From Dasyornis broadbenti (taxonomy: Eukaryota > Chordata > Aves > Passeriformes > Dasyornithidae): 64,000 bases of DNA. Below are positions 47,025 to 59,050 of the stretch, one piece after another (position 1 is the stretch's first letter; each line of letters starts with the position of its first letter). Both the position numbers and the translations under genes were made by a program. The stretch lies in the NCBI GenBank assembly GCA_013397935.1, contig VZRN01001181.1:317277-381276 (forward strand), written 5' to 3'. The notes under the pieces were generated by a model that saw only the letters and a list, made by a program, of their open reading frames with translations, searched no databases and had not been told where the DNA came from.

Positions 47025-47390
47025 ATGGCACTCCTGGGCTGGCTGAGCTGTGCTCCGCTCGGGGCTGCGGAGAGCAACTCCAGTCAAGCTTCTCACTCTT
47101 CCCTTCCAGGTCCCTGCTGGAGCCTCAGCAGCCTCAGCGATTGTGGTGGCAAGGCAGCACCGTTCAGGCAGCACCTGAGTTCAAGGAGGTCCAGCTGTGG
47201 CTCCTTGCAGTCTCATCCTGCTCCTTATGCTGGAGCCAGTCCCGGCAGTTTGATGCCACCTAGGAGCTGCCTTACACCTTCCTCCGAGCTTCTCTGCCCG
47301 GTGTCGCACAGCTGCCAGAGCTGGGGCGCAGAACTGGCCCGTCTGCTCTGCCTCCATGACTGCTATTTCAGAACAGGAAAATGCTGAATA
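47025..47390. other. Isolated GC-rich block with open frames, unidentified
   Basis: A sharp island of about 55-60% GC in AT-rich DNA, open for 120 codons on + and 79 codons on - (46935-47174). The translated sequences are Ser/Cys/Leu-rich with no domain that I recognise. It is more likely an unidentified transposon fragment than a gene. Confidence 0.35.
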
Positions 47391-47800
47391 AGAAAAACAA
47401 GTTATAATGATGCTGTTTTTCTCTCTAAATTTAGGGGTCTAAAATTTTGGCTTGAAAAATCTTTGTTTGGAAATTTGGGCCCAGATCATGAAGGGAGCAA
47501 ACACAGTGACTTACTGTAATAGTGTGTTTGAATTTAAATGAGGGTAGTCAAAGGGATTTCTTCATTTAAAGTTGCAGTATTCAGAAAATTGAGAGTCCCC
47601 TCAAAGATGCATACTGTGAAGAAACTGCAAGAATGACCCTTTGCCAAGTGATTACTAGCAGCCACAAAAATATGTAAATTCTTTCTTGCAGATTTGGTGT
47701 TTACCATACTTTTGTTTATCCTACATGCACACAAAGCCTGAATACTCTGAATATATTTATAAATATGCCTACATCAGACTCATGCAGATGTGTACTTACA

Positions 47801-47851
47801 GTATATACACACACACACACATACACATACATGCATATATATATATATATT
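47801..47851. repeat. (CA)n/(TA)n microsatellite
   Basis: TATACACACACACACACA followed by ACATACATGCATATATATATATATAT. Confidence 0.9.
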
Positions 47852-49380
47852 TGGTAGATATGATTTGTCATTCTGGGTAAAGAAGACAAACAGAGAAGAA
47901 AATAACATTTTAGTCAGTACCTATTCAGGATTTTATAGGAAATCTGGGGCATTGCCATGACAATTCCAGAAATGGTTGGTTAATATCTTTTGTATTCTTG
48001 TAAACACCTACTCATTTACCACAGCAGCACTGAAAACGTATTTAGAGTACTCATTCAGTCCAAATATACTTGGAAAGCTCAGAACAGCCCTCCTTCTTCT
48101 GCATAATTTTTGTTTTTCTCAACATACATGTAAATTGATACAAATAAGTAAGTTCTAATTACCATTAAACTCTACACGTCTACAAAGTTTGGTGTGAAGT
48201 AGGAAATGCACCTGGAACTTTGTAAGTCTTATGTAAAATTAATAATAAATGTTTTCTTGCCAACATCAATATGTTTATATTTTGGTCATGGGACTCTCTC
48301 TGATGCCTAAATTATTGAAGACATTAATTTTTTATCTCTGCTCAAGCCTACTACGTAAAGTTGCTGAGTTTAGTATCAAAAGTGGTGGTTCAAATCAAAT
48401 TGATATTGCATTTTAATTAAAATAGTGTTAGGACACATCTCACAATCTTTACTCAGGCCATATGTACTGGAGTAGTGAAAACTTGCTTTCCCTCTGCTTT
48501 CTGTTTTGCCAGACACTTTTGCCTTGTACCACTTAAGGCTAAGACACAGGAGAAAAGGTGAGGGCACGCTTTCATCTCCTGCTGTCTCCAGTTACGTGCT
48601 CTTCCTTGGTGCACTTGGTTTGGGTGTATTTCATGTGCGGGAAAACCCAAAAGACAAAGAGATGACTGTGAATTACTGATGGGTCTTCTGCTTCTCCTTG
48701 TTCTAGCGAACAGACAGACATTACCTCCTTTTTAGGTGAGAGGATTTGTTAAAAAAGTGACAGTAGTGATTTGTCACTGCTGGAAGAAAAGATTCAAAAG
48801 CCCAATCTTCCTCATGGAGACACTAGCTGGCATCTGGGAAGTTCCCAATGAGACAGTTGTTCTGGAAAATAGTGAGACCAAAGCACAATTTTTTCCCCAA
48901 GAAAGCCCAAGCCAACATGAATAAGTGACCTGGGAGCTCTGAAAAAGTGCTCTTATGATACTTTGAGCCATATTGACTTACGGCAGCAACTTGAGATTCC
49001 TGAATTTAAATGATGCTGGCTCTTATAGTGTATTTCATATGTGCTTGTCTGATTCTGCTGATGACTGTGGAGCAGGGGAAGAGCTGAGTAGCTGCAAGAG
49101 TTAACCTGATCAACACCTCCCCACAGTGACTCTGAGGGAAGAAAATCTTGGCCATGTAACTGCCTGAGCTGTCACTGTTTAAGAATTTTGGTTAATCATC
49201 AGTAATTGATCACTGATAAATTAATAGCTCAAGTATCTCCTATGTCCCTTCTGTTATCATCTCAAGCCTGCATTCTTCTACACTGCATCGTTATCTTAAG
49301 TTTATAGATATCTTATTTACAAAGAATAGCTACTTGTTACTACATTTAAATGAAAAAACATATGGTTACCTATGGTCAAG
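47852..49380. other. Intergenic DNA, nothing recognised
   Basis: AT-rich with no credible gene or repeat between the microsatellite and the minus-strand LTR. Confidence 0.45.
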
Positions 49381-50290
49381 TGGGTTGAACTTGGCTGAAC
49401 ACCACTCTATCAATTCCCTCACCAACTGGACAGGGGAGAAAATATAAGAAAACTCTTGTAGGTCAAGATGAGTACAGGAAGAGTTGATAATACCTATTAC
49501 CATCATAGACAAAACAGACTTGACTCAGGGAAATTAATTTATTACCTATCAAATCAGACCAGGAACATGAGAAATAAAAACACATCTTATAACAGCTTCT
49601 ATTCAAATTTCATCTTTGATTCAACTTTGCTTTTTGATTTCTCAACTTCCTCCCGTCAAGCACCTCAGGCGGACAGAGAATGGGGACTGTGGTCAGTTCC
49701 TCACACGTTGTCTCTGCTTCTCTTTCTTCATCAGGCGAAGGACTTCTCACACTCTTCCCCTGCTCCAGCATGGGGTTCCTCCCATGGGAGACAATCCTCC
49801 ACAAACTTCTCCAATGTGGGACTTTCCTATGGACTGCAGTTATTCACAAACTGCTCCAATGTGCATCTTCTCCATGAGCTGCAGGTGGATCTCTGCTCCA
49901 CCATGAACCTTCATGAGCTGCGAGGGGATATCTGCCCCACCATGGTCCTCTTCGCAGGCTGCAGGGGAATCTCAGCCCTGCTACCTGGAGCACCTCCTCC
50001 TGCTCCTGCTTCTCTGACCCTGGTGTCTGCAGAATTTTTGCTCTCACATACTCTTACTCCTTTTTCCAGCAGCAGCTGCCTGTGTACAGGTTTTCCTCCT
50101 TGTTAAATGTGTTATCCCAGAGGTACTGCCACCATCACTGATGGGCTCAGCCTTGGCCAGCTGTGGCAGGTCCCTCTTGGAGCCAGCCGGTATTGGCTCC
50201 TTTGGACATGGGGGAAGCTTCTGCCAGTTTCTCACAGAAGCTACTCCTGTAGTACCCCTGCTACCAAAACCTGGCCACACAAACTCAATA
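49381..50290 (-). mobile_element. Endogenous retrovirus LTR (solo), minus orientation, same family as the LTR at 42490
   Basis: Read on the minus strand it begins near TTGAGTTTGTGTGGCCAGG, and continues with GGAAGCTTCCCCCATGTCC and GGCTGAGCCCATCAGTGATGG. The same words, slightly changed, occur early in the plus-strand LTR (42565-42645). It ends near the + strand start TGGGTTGAACTTGGC. It shares the CCTGCAGC and GGAGCAG internal repeats but has fewer copies, which explains the shorter length (about 910 versus 1096). The 212-codon open frame at 49468-50106 (+) is antisense to the LTR and not a gene. Confidence 0.75.
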
Positions 50291-50448
50291 TATTACCTCA
50301 AAAAATTATGAAAATCTAACAGAGATTAAACAGAGGTTTAGCAAACAAGGACAAAATGGGCAATAGCAACCTGGCCATCAGATAATTGCTGATCCAACTA
50401 AAGAGGTTAAAAAAAAGGTTCAGGCAGGTGAAGACAAATTCAGATGTT

Positions 50449-50620
50449 GTCAGGGCTTCCCAGAGAAGTCATGGAGTCACCATCCCTGGAGGTTTTAAAG
50501 AAATGACTGGATGTGACTCTTAGTGCTATGATTTATTTCACAAGGAGTGTCAGGTCAAAGGTTAGACTCAATGATCTTGAAGTTCTTTTCCAACCTAATT
50601 GTCTCTATGATTCTATGATT
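50449..50620 (+). mobile_element. CR1 LINE 3' tail
   Basis: Contains GGAGTCACCATCCCTGGAGG, then GACTCAATGATCTTGAAGTTCTTTTCCAACCT and closes with CTATGATTCTATGATT, the characteristic avian CR1 3' end. Only about 170 bases remain, a strongly 5'-truncated copy. Confidence 0.88.
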
Positions 50621-53238
50621 GTCATGCCTTTTTTCTTTGCTACCTTGTGCATTTACCTGCAACTTATCTCACTAGGAGATACACTTTCTGTGCCTGACAT
50701 TCTCTGATTTCTTCAGTAGTCAGCTTTCCTGCACCTGCAAGATCTTTCTCTCATGAATTCTCTTTTGTAGACATGTTTCCAGACAGAAGCAATTGCTTGC
50801 TAAATATTCTTGGATTAAATTGGAAATCTTAAAAATTCTCTGGATTTAATACACATTAGACTTAGACTGCCATACATCTGATGGTGAGTAGTCAATGTGT
50901 TCATCAGTTCTTGATGAACATGAACTAATTCAGATGAATGTTGCTCCATGAAAAACAAAAGGAACCTCAGATACAGCCCAGGCTCTGCCTTCCTAAGCTG
51001 TTCTCCACAGATGTATGTCATGTAACTCATTTTACAGACTTTCATTTATGAAGTCTTCACAATACTTCTCCATTTTTAACATAAGAACAGATTTAAATAT
51101 CTAGATTAAATCTCTTGCTGTAATTAATTCCTGTTGCATTCAGCTTATGCATCATGGATGTGGAGAGCAGCAGGTCTCCTTCCACCTTGATGTGTTCTTT
51201 TCCAAGGAAAACTGTTCCAGCATGACTGTCTTTATAGACAGCATGTGGGAATTTAGGGTCTGGACTGAAACTCCTGTAACAACTTAGGAAGTTTGTACTT
51301 ATGGGGAGCACGCTGCCCATCTCCTGCAGGTGAACGATCTTTGAGATTCTGTGTATCCAAGTCTTTAGCCTGATGGCAAGAGTCAAAGTGCACTTGAATC
51401 AGTAGCAGGCTTAAGCCTCTGCTGACTTAAGGGGCCTAAAAAAATAAAGAACCCATACTAGTGTTGACCTCTAACAGATGGTAGCAAAATGACTGCTACA
51501 GAAAACACTGTGACATTAGAATCACATCCGGCTTGGTGCTGCTGGAAGGGACTACACAAAACCCCATATAAAACCCTGAATGTCTGTGAATGTTTATAAC
51601 TTAAAAGTTAGTGCAGGCTCCGAGACTGCTCAGGCTGATAGATAGCTGTCTGAATACACTGGAGGAGAAGTGGTTGTCTGCCTATCTCAACCTCTTTCTG
51701 GTTACCAGCACAGACACTTTCCCTCCTCACATCAGTTATTCTGGATCTCTGCTGCTGTGTGAAAAATATGTTAGGAAAGGGGTTTTTTTGAACTGCAGAC
51801 AGGTTTTTTTCCCCCCTCTCCTATGGCTGAAGCAACATACATCTTTTTATACAAAATACCCAACCCATAATTTCTGACTTGTGTCGGGTTCCTTCTCATA
51901 TGAATAGCAAAGTATGAGCTTATCCTTCTTTTTCTTAAAATAGCATAGGTGTAAAATATTTGTTAATCCTCTGCAATTAGGGTATAGAGCAGGGCTTGAA
52001 TTGTTTCTTGGTGAAATCATAATCACAAATATTTCTTGTATTACATTATACAATGTGAAGGCTCTTGTTAATTCCTTGTCTCTGTGGAATGGGCATGTGT
52101 TTTGGCACTGTAATCTAAAAGTTCAAGACTAGCATTTTCCTGATTCTTGTTGTCCTGCATTTTATAAGCTGAGTATTTAAGAGTAGCATGTTTATTTATA
52201 TATGTTGCTGCTAATCCAAACTGTCTGCTAAACTAATCCCTTGTTAAAATGAAATCAAGTCAGCTATTTTAGATTAAAAAGTTAAAACAATAGCTCAGCC
52301 AGACACTTCACACATCTGTTTTACTTTTCCTGAGTAGGTATGAAGCTTTTCTTACATTCTTTCTCAACAAAAGTGCCACCAATTAGCTATACTTTTCTTT
52401 CATTTCTCTCTTGTGACCTAAGTCTTGTTTTCTCAGTTCTTTTGCTGATTACTTTTGAAATGCTGGCTTTTTTACATGTTTGTTTTCTTTCTCAGTAATA
52501 CATTTTAAAATGGATAAAAATTTCATGCTTATTACTTGTTAATATGTTATCATACTCTGTTACCCAAATTCAGACCAGAGGTAATTCCAATGTGGGAAAT
52601 GCCAAAATAATACATTCTTGGCGATGAGATCTTAGGCAGATATGGAAACCCAAAGTAGGCTTTGATTTACTTACAGTCTGCAGGAAATGAAGCATTACCA
52701 TCAATGTGGTACATAGAGATTTTAACTGAAGATAACTTTATTTCCAGCTTTACCTGCTGCTTTGATTTAAAGTGTTTTTCACATCATCTAATTTTTCATA
52801 AGCTTTCACATGTTTAAGGTTTGGCTTTTCTTAAGGGATTGTATAAGTTTTCATTTTGTACAGAAAACCCCTTCTTATTTAGTGCATTTGCCAAGCACTG
52901 TAAAATTACATCAGGTGAGGGTTGCTCCAGCCTCCTGGAGCCAAAAATGTCGAACAATGGGGTTTACCTCACCACTTTTTAATAAACTGTTTTTTGGACT
53001 GATATTCTGAGAGGGTGTTGCTGCTTCAGCCAAGGTAACCTTCAGGCCCAGTTTGATTTGATATAATTTTATTTATCCACTTGCTTCATCATCCCTCTTT
53101 GAAATGGGGAGAAGAAGAGGCAGGTTGACCCCATCTCAATCCTATATTTAACTTTACATCAGCCACTTGGAGATTATCATCTGAGAAACTTTAAGGGCTC
53201 CCCTGCCCCAGAAATGAGAGTGACTGTGCATCACGGAG
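50621..53238. other. Intergenic DNA, nothing recognised
   Basis: No gene or clear repeat; short open frames only. Confidence 0.45.
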
Positions 53239-53315
53239 AGGTGGGTAGAGTTATTACTTCCTTTATACCAAAGAGGAACTAAAGCATAGAGAAATTGTAT
53301 AAGGTAACTTCAGAT
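53239..53315 (+). repeat. Possible ancient MIR-like fragment
   Basis: GAGGTGGGTAGAGTTATTAC, then CCAAAGAGGAACTAAAGCA and TAGAGAAATTGTATAAGGTAAC keep the order of the 'ggtattattatc ... aaactgaggcacagagaagttaagtaac' end of MIR/CORE-SINE repeats. Weak and diverged. Confidence 0.4.
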
Positions 53316-56300
53316 TGCTCTTTAACACAGGGATGTGACACTCTGTGTCACTCTGTGATGTGGTCAGGAAGCTGGCCCAGCTTGTTTCCCTGAGCTTGTG
53401 GGAGCCACATCTATGTTCTGAGCACAACTTTCCTCTCAGCACCCCTCCTGAGGGTAAATGTCTTATGCCGCTGAGCACTGTTCCCTTGTGGGTGCTCATG
53501 GGTGCACAGTCCCTTCATATTCCCCATAGGTCTTTTAGCACCCATGCCCAAATCCCTATGCTACCTTCAATGGTGGCATGTGGTCTTCCATGTTATTAAT
53601 AACACATGCATACAGGCTTTGAATTCTGCAGGATCTTAACAACAACATGTGGTTGCAGCCTGGGACCCAGAAATAACTGTAGTACTCACACAAACCCCTA
53701 CATGAGGTGTGAAAACACTACTTGCCTTCTTAAAAGCAGGCCAGAAAAGCAGGGCCAGCTCTCAGCCAGTGCCTGGGACAGCACATCCTCCCTGTCAAAC
53801 ATTTTCATCTCCTATGGTAGCTCCTTAGCTGCTACCCTGCAATTGCCTCTGATATGAAGTCAGTTGTTGGCTCCAATCTGGCCAATACACTGGGGGTGGG
53901 TAAGACAGGAGATTGCATCAAGCTCATTATTCTTCTCTTTAATGAAGTCCAAACCCTACTGAAACTGTTAGAGGGTGACCTTGTTAAGTCAGAGGTCTTT
54001 CTTTAAACTAGGATGTCAAGACATCTTCATATCTTCTGTCATTTTCTGGGAGTAGGAGGCTCTGAGTAAAGTCAATGAGAGGGACAAACACCTCCACAAT
54101 GAAGTTCAGTTAGTCCCTAATGATAACCTTGATGTCTTCATGCCTCATGTGCAAGAAGTCAACAAACCCTTCTGGCTGCTATCTCTCAGGGTCTGGCTGG
54201 AGTGGCTGCCCACCATGGCAGACCAAACTGCCAGACATATGGTCAGATTTTTCTGCCCCCTCTATTTCAGATGTTTTGATTGGAGGAGTGACTTCAGTAA
54301 GTCAGTGGTAGCACAGTGATGTCCAAATGATGCTCCTGCCCTCCAGACCTGCACACATCCCCTGGGCTGCAGTTTCTGCAGGCAGAAGGGCAAATTAGTG
54401 CCCCCCAGGGCTGCCACCAAGGTCATGTACTGAGCCAGTGTCACAGCAGATGCAGATGGGATCACCCTCTTAGTGTGTTAAAGCTGTTGTTGACACTGAG
54501 GACACATGTGGGAATCAGCGGGAGTTTGCCTGTGTAACTTTTATAAATCTTTTAGAACACATGGAGCCTGTATAGCCTGGATCAAACTCTGCTGTCACAG
54601 CTCCAGTGACACTCAGGCCATGTGTTCCCAGCACCTTGTGTCCTTTCTGCACTGATCCTCTAAAACCTGCTTGGATCTGTTCCCCAGGAATGGGAATCAC
54701 TGCCTCAGATCTCTCTCCTGACAGCTACATCTGAGGTACTCAATGCTCTCTCTGTGGGTGACGGAAAAAAAATAAGCACTTAGAGCATGTGGTTCATACG
54801 ACTTCTGTTTCTGGAGGAAATCAATTTGGTCTTATAATGCCCATTTTCTTTTCATTAGTTTTAATAGGAATTTAGGGTATCTTGCTCTGGCACAGATACC
54901 TCACTTCGGAAGACAATCAGTGCCATTTCAACACCCTGAATGTGAAAAACATCACACAACACCTGTATAATGATGGTTTTTTGTGAAGGATTCTAAAAGC
55001 ACTTGGCAAGTTAAAGTGTGCAGTGTTTTGTACACCTAGACAATGTTCTGGATGGGCTGTTATCTACTTTTCTGTTATCCCTGTACTGTACAGGCATGTT
55101 CAGTCCTTAACGAAGAATGTGCAACTGGATCAGGGTATTAATAATTTGTCAAGCTGCTTAAAAGGGGTAGAGGAATATTTCAGCAAGTTTGCCATGCCCT
55201 GTTCTATTGACCTTCTCTTTTCATCAGTAAAAGCAACAAATAAGAATTAGCAGGGGGTTATCTTCTCAGCTTATGCTAACTCTCTTGCTGGAGAGGAAGA
55301 TATTTTCCTAGCCTAAAAAGTAAGTACATAGTGTTAGTGCTATGAAGAAATGAGTTTGGAGAAAGACTGTGGCATTTGGAGGAAGTTACCCTCTCTCTTC
55401 TGATCACGATAAATTTTTTCTGTGCTTATTATGGCTAATGTGTAGGTAGCTCTGGGAACTGCAGTAAAGAGTTGCTGCCAGCATCCTGTGACCCACAAAT
55501 ACATTGTGCTCATAGTGTGTTTCCTGCATGTGATAATTGCATATGCAGTAATTTACCAGGTGACGTCCCAGCCATGCTTTTGCTGTGACACAAGTGACTC
55601 AGTCCTCGATAATACGCTCAAAGAAATACTGTATTGGTGGCTTCTGTTAGAATAGCATACTGGATTCCTGACATTGATGAAAACAGGTTCTAGTATGCCA
55701 TTTTGGATGACTGTGCCAGAATATTAACCCTGATCATTAGCATAAGTCATTTATAGCAGTTTGTTTTCCCTTCTTAGACATATCCATAGTTCTTGTAATA
55801 TAATTTTACATTGTCAGAACCTGTGAGTTGGAGGATAGCGGACATGAAAAATTCAATGATTCCTGTATTCCATTTTTAAAATCTGAAATATTTTTCTCTT
55901 TGCATTGTATCTCTTTTTCAAGCCTCTTGATACTTTGGTGATTCCCAGTGCTGCAAGATTTGTGTTTTTCACCTATATTTTTTCCCTAGGCAGTGCTATA
56001 TGATAGGAAAGTGTGAATATGGCTTTCTAAGCTGCAGTGTTACAAATAAAATCACAAAGATATTTTAGAGTTATATTTCTGTTAAATAGTTGAACCTGCC
56101 CAATTGTCACAAAAAAGTCTGTGACAAAATCCACAACTGAGTAGGCAAAGTAGGCAAACCTCCAGATCCTAAACTAGAGGCCTTCCTACTGGCTGCTTGT
56201 CTCTCTGGGAAACACTGAAGCTAGAACTAAGAGAAATAGGGAAGGGGCAACCCACATTACCCCACACTTCTCAGTTACACAAACCAAACTGAGCTTCATG

Positions 56301-57344
56301 GGGGATGCCAGCAAAGAGTGAGCTACGGTAAGTAGCTGGGACAAAATCTGTGGCTGCAATCTGGCAATGCTTTGCATCACCAGCATGCCATTTAGGAGCT
56401 GGAGTTCCTTCTGCTTGGCAATTTCATCTTGGTGTTTTTTTACACGATGCTACTGCTAGTAAGTCTTTGAGGCACCCATGACATGCTCCAGTGTCTTCAG
56501 TACATGGAGAAGTACTGTGCGTGCTGTTGGTTCTCAGAGGCTTTAGGGGAGGCATATTGCAGTGGTTAGCTTGGTTGAACACCTTTCACTTTGTCCAAAA
56601 CTACAGACTTGAATCCTTAGTTTATTAATTCCGTATGTTTACTGATTTGTCTCTTTTTATACCTAGGAATGTTTTTCCTATAAGTTTTGCTAACTGAGAA
56701 GCTGATATTAAGCTGGTGTTTTTGCTCGATACCATCCTTTAAACAAAAAAATGAGCAAAAAACACCATTTATGAGAAGAGGAGGACACTGCATGGGATGG
56801 GGGTAAGGAATAAAGAGTGAGAGGAGGAGGAGGAGGAGAGAGGGTTGTGCAGATTTCCTGCCCACACTTCAAAAGGGGCTCTCTTCTCCTGTATTATTTC
56901 CTTTCCCATTAGCTTCACTTTGTTGGCTTATGGTTCCAAAATGCACCGGGAGTCAACTCCAGTGCAAACCTGATATTAAAAACTAACAGGCTAATGCCAG
57001 GGAAAACACACTCTGCTCCTGGTTTCAAAGACAGATTTTCTTTTTTCATAAGTGCAGCCATGCTTTTCTAATAAAAATTCATTAAACAATGGTTATGAAA
57101 GATGAAGGGTGGGGGAGGGGGAAGGGATATAATCAAGTGAGTCCCTTTGAACTCACTTGAAAAAATACAAAAGCAAACAACCAAGCTGTTAGTGTCACAC
57201 GTTTCCCTTACGAACAGAGAGGCCTTTCCAGGTTTGCTCACAGTCCAGAGAATAAAGATGAGTTAGGCACCTTATCTAAACCTTTCCCTCAGAAAACTGT
57301 AGGATTTCTATTCTGTAAACGTGGATGTGGAGGCTCTTTTGTGT
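53316..57344. other. Intergenic DNA, nothing recognised
   Basis: Somewhat GC-richer at 53350-54720 with open frames of 60-90 codons on both strands, none recognised. A GGA-type run lies near 56821-56840. No gene called. Confidence 0.45.
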
Positions 57345-57500
57345 TGCTTCAGTTTACATTATTGTGGGTCTAAACGAGCCTCGTAGAGACTGCTTAATTC
57401 GTTTATGTAAAGTAAAAACAAATGTAGAAGCCCTCGCTATTTTTTATTGTTAACATCCCATTGGGAGGCAGGAGAGTAAATATTTTAGAAGTTTAAAGCA
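57345..57500. promoter_or_regulatory. Candidate conserved non-coding element downstream of SHOX
   Basis: Non-repetitive AT-rich block that keeps several CpGs (in AAACGAGCCTCGTAG and AATTCGTTT) although CpG is scarce in the flanking desert. It holds HOX/CDX-like TTTATTG and TTTATG words. Retained CpGs in otherwise depleted DNA can indicate constraint or lack of methylation. This is inference. Confidence 0.3.
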
Positions 57501-58569
57501 ATCTACTTAAGCTTAATAATAATGCTGGGTTTCAAGTAACAGAGAAGAGTACAAGTCACTGGAAGATCAAAGATTATGCTGAGTTTTATAGCAAATCTGG
57601 GCAAAGATCTCCTGGGAGGGGTAAATCTTCAGAACTCTCCTTTCCCAGTCTTTCATGGTGATCGTTTGACATCTATGGAACAAGAAAGTGAGCAAGAGAG
57701 AATTCAGGCAGTTCTCCTGTGTCCAGAGAAACACGAGGCTATGAAACTGAGGAAATGCGGACTTTTTTGCTAGTTTATAGCTTAAAAATTATAAATTAAA
57801 AAAAAAGAGAAAAAGCAAAAAAAAAAATACCTGTGTCAGAAATACCCCTGCTTTTTCTGGATCAGTTTATACTCTCATGTTAATTGAATTTTGAGTGAAT
57901 CATCTCTAAATAAGATTTATAGCAATTTTCCTGGGTTTCTGTTAAGTACTTATGCTTGTCAGCAAATATTCATAGTAATTTTCAGAATCATCTGTTGAGA
58001 GAAACTAGACACTCTTTACACTCTCACCAGCAATGCTGCCCCTTTCATCTGAAATGAGAAGAGTAGAGTGCTACATTTTGGGCCATGGGCGTTGACTGCA
58101 CATTAAAAAAAAAAAAAAAAAAAAGGAGGGAAGAAAGGAACACTGAGCAGAAGAGCTGATAATGAATGATGCCACATAAAAATACTGTGATATCAGATAC
58201 ATGTGTTTGTGGATGTGTTCAGGGGATGGATATTTAGAGAGCATAATCAAGAATCTCTAACACAGGAACAGAAACTGGGCCACATTATTTTCCCATGGCT
58301 GAGAAACTTTCCACTGGCCCGGCTTCCAATTATAAAAACACTGGAGTCCTCAGCTATTACACCAAAGCTTGTAAATTTCCTAATGAATATTTAAAATAAC
58401 CCTATGGAGTTTTTTAATGTTAATGTATTTCAGCCTTTGACTAACATGAATATCCTACAGGGCTACCATCGTGTTTAGCTACATGGTTAATTCCATTCTT
58501 TTATTTTAATACTAAAATATAGTGCCAGAGAAAAAAAATAATAAATCTTTGCTTCATCTTCTCTTGGTG
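57501..58569. other. Intergenic DNA, nothing recognised
   Basis: AT-rich with an A run of about 20 at 58105-58124; no gene. Confidence 0.45.
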
Positions 58570-59050
58570 TACATTTTATGTTTTTGATTTGTTTTTTTCT
58601 TTTTTTTTTGCCCACAGTGAAGTTCCAGACACAGAGCAGATGCACACAGCCAGTTCCTTTCTAGGCTCTCTTACAGCACAAAAGCGACGCGCACTCCCCC
58701 CACCCCCCAAAAAGCAATTATTGAAAATCAATACCATAATAATAGCGAGCAGTGCTGTGTTTTTTCCTTGATAGCCAATTATGAGCAATTTACTAAAGTT
58801 GTCAACTCGTGGCAAAACAAATAGTGTTAATAGTATAGATTTCATAAAGACCTATCTGTCTTGTTATTGCTGCAGTCTGAGCAGTGTTCCAAGTTCAGGC
58901 TGGTAATGGAGCAATAACTCACACAGCGATGGAGAGAGAACCATCACCAACACTGGATGCCTTTGGAGCGGGGGACTGAGCACTGCTGCCATGCAATATG
59001 TCCAAATGTGATTCCTTCCCTGTAAATAAACACCGACTTTTTATAGGAAA
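58570..59050. promoter_or_regulatory. Candidate conserved non-coding element with splice-acceptor-like border
   Basis: Starts after a long T-rich tract ending TTTGCCCACAG (58608-58618), formally a good 3' splice site. It keeps CpGs (AAAGCGACGCGCAC at 58680-58693). It contains a perfect inverted repeat, TATTGA at 58719-58724 and TCAATA at 58728-58733, and a CAATTAT core at 58762-58790. A 60-codon frame crosses it (58589-58771) but resembles nothing known. It could be an enhancer or, less likely, an exon of a non-coding transcript. Confidence 0.3.

Noticed and set aside
49468..50106. 212-codon + frame, longest ordinary ORF in the desert
   Set aside because: It is antisense within a retroviral LTR made of imperfect repeats; no gene.
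54056..54319. 87-codon stop-to-stop + frame with protein-like composition
   Set aside because: No recognised similarity, no supporting start or splice context, and chance frames of this length are expected in 64 kb.
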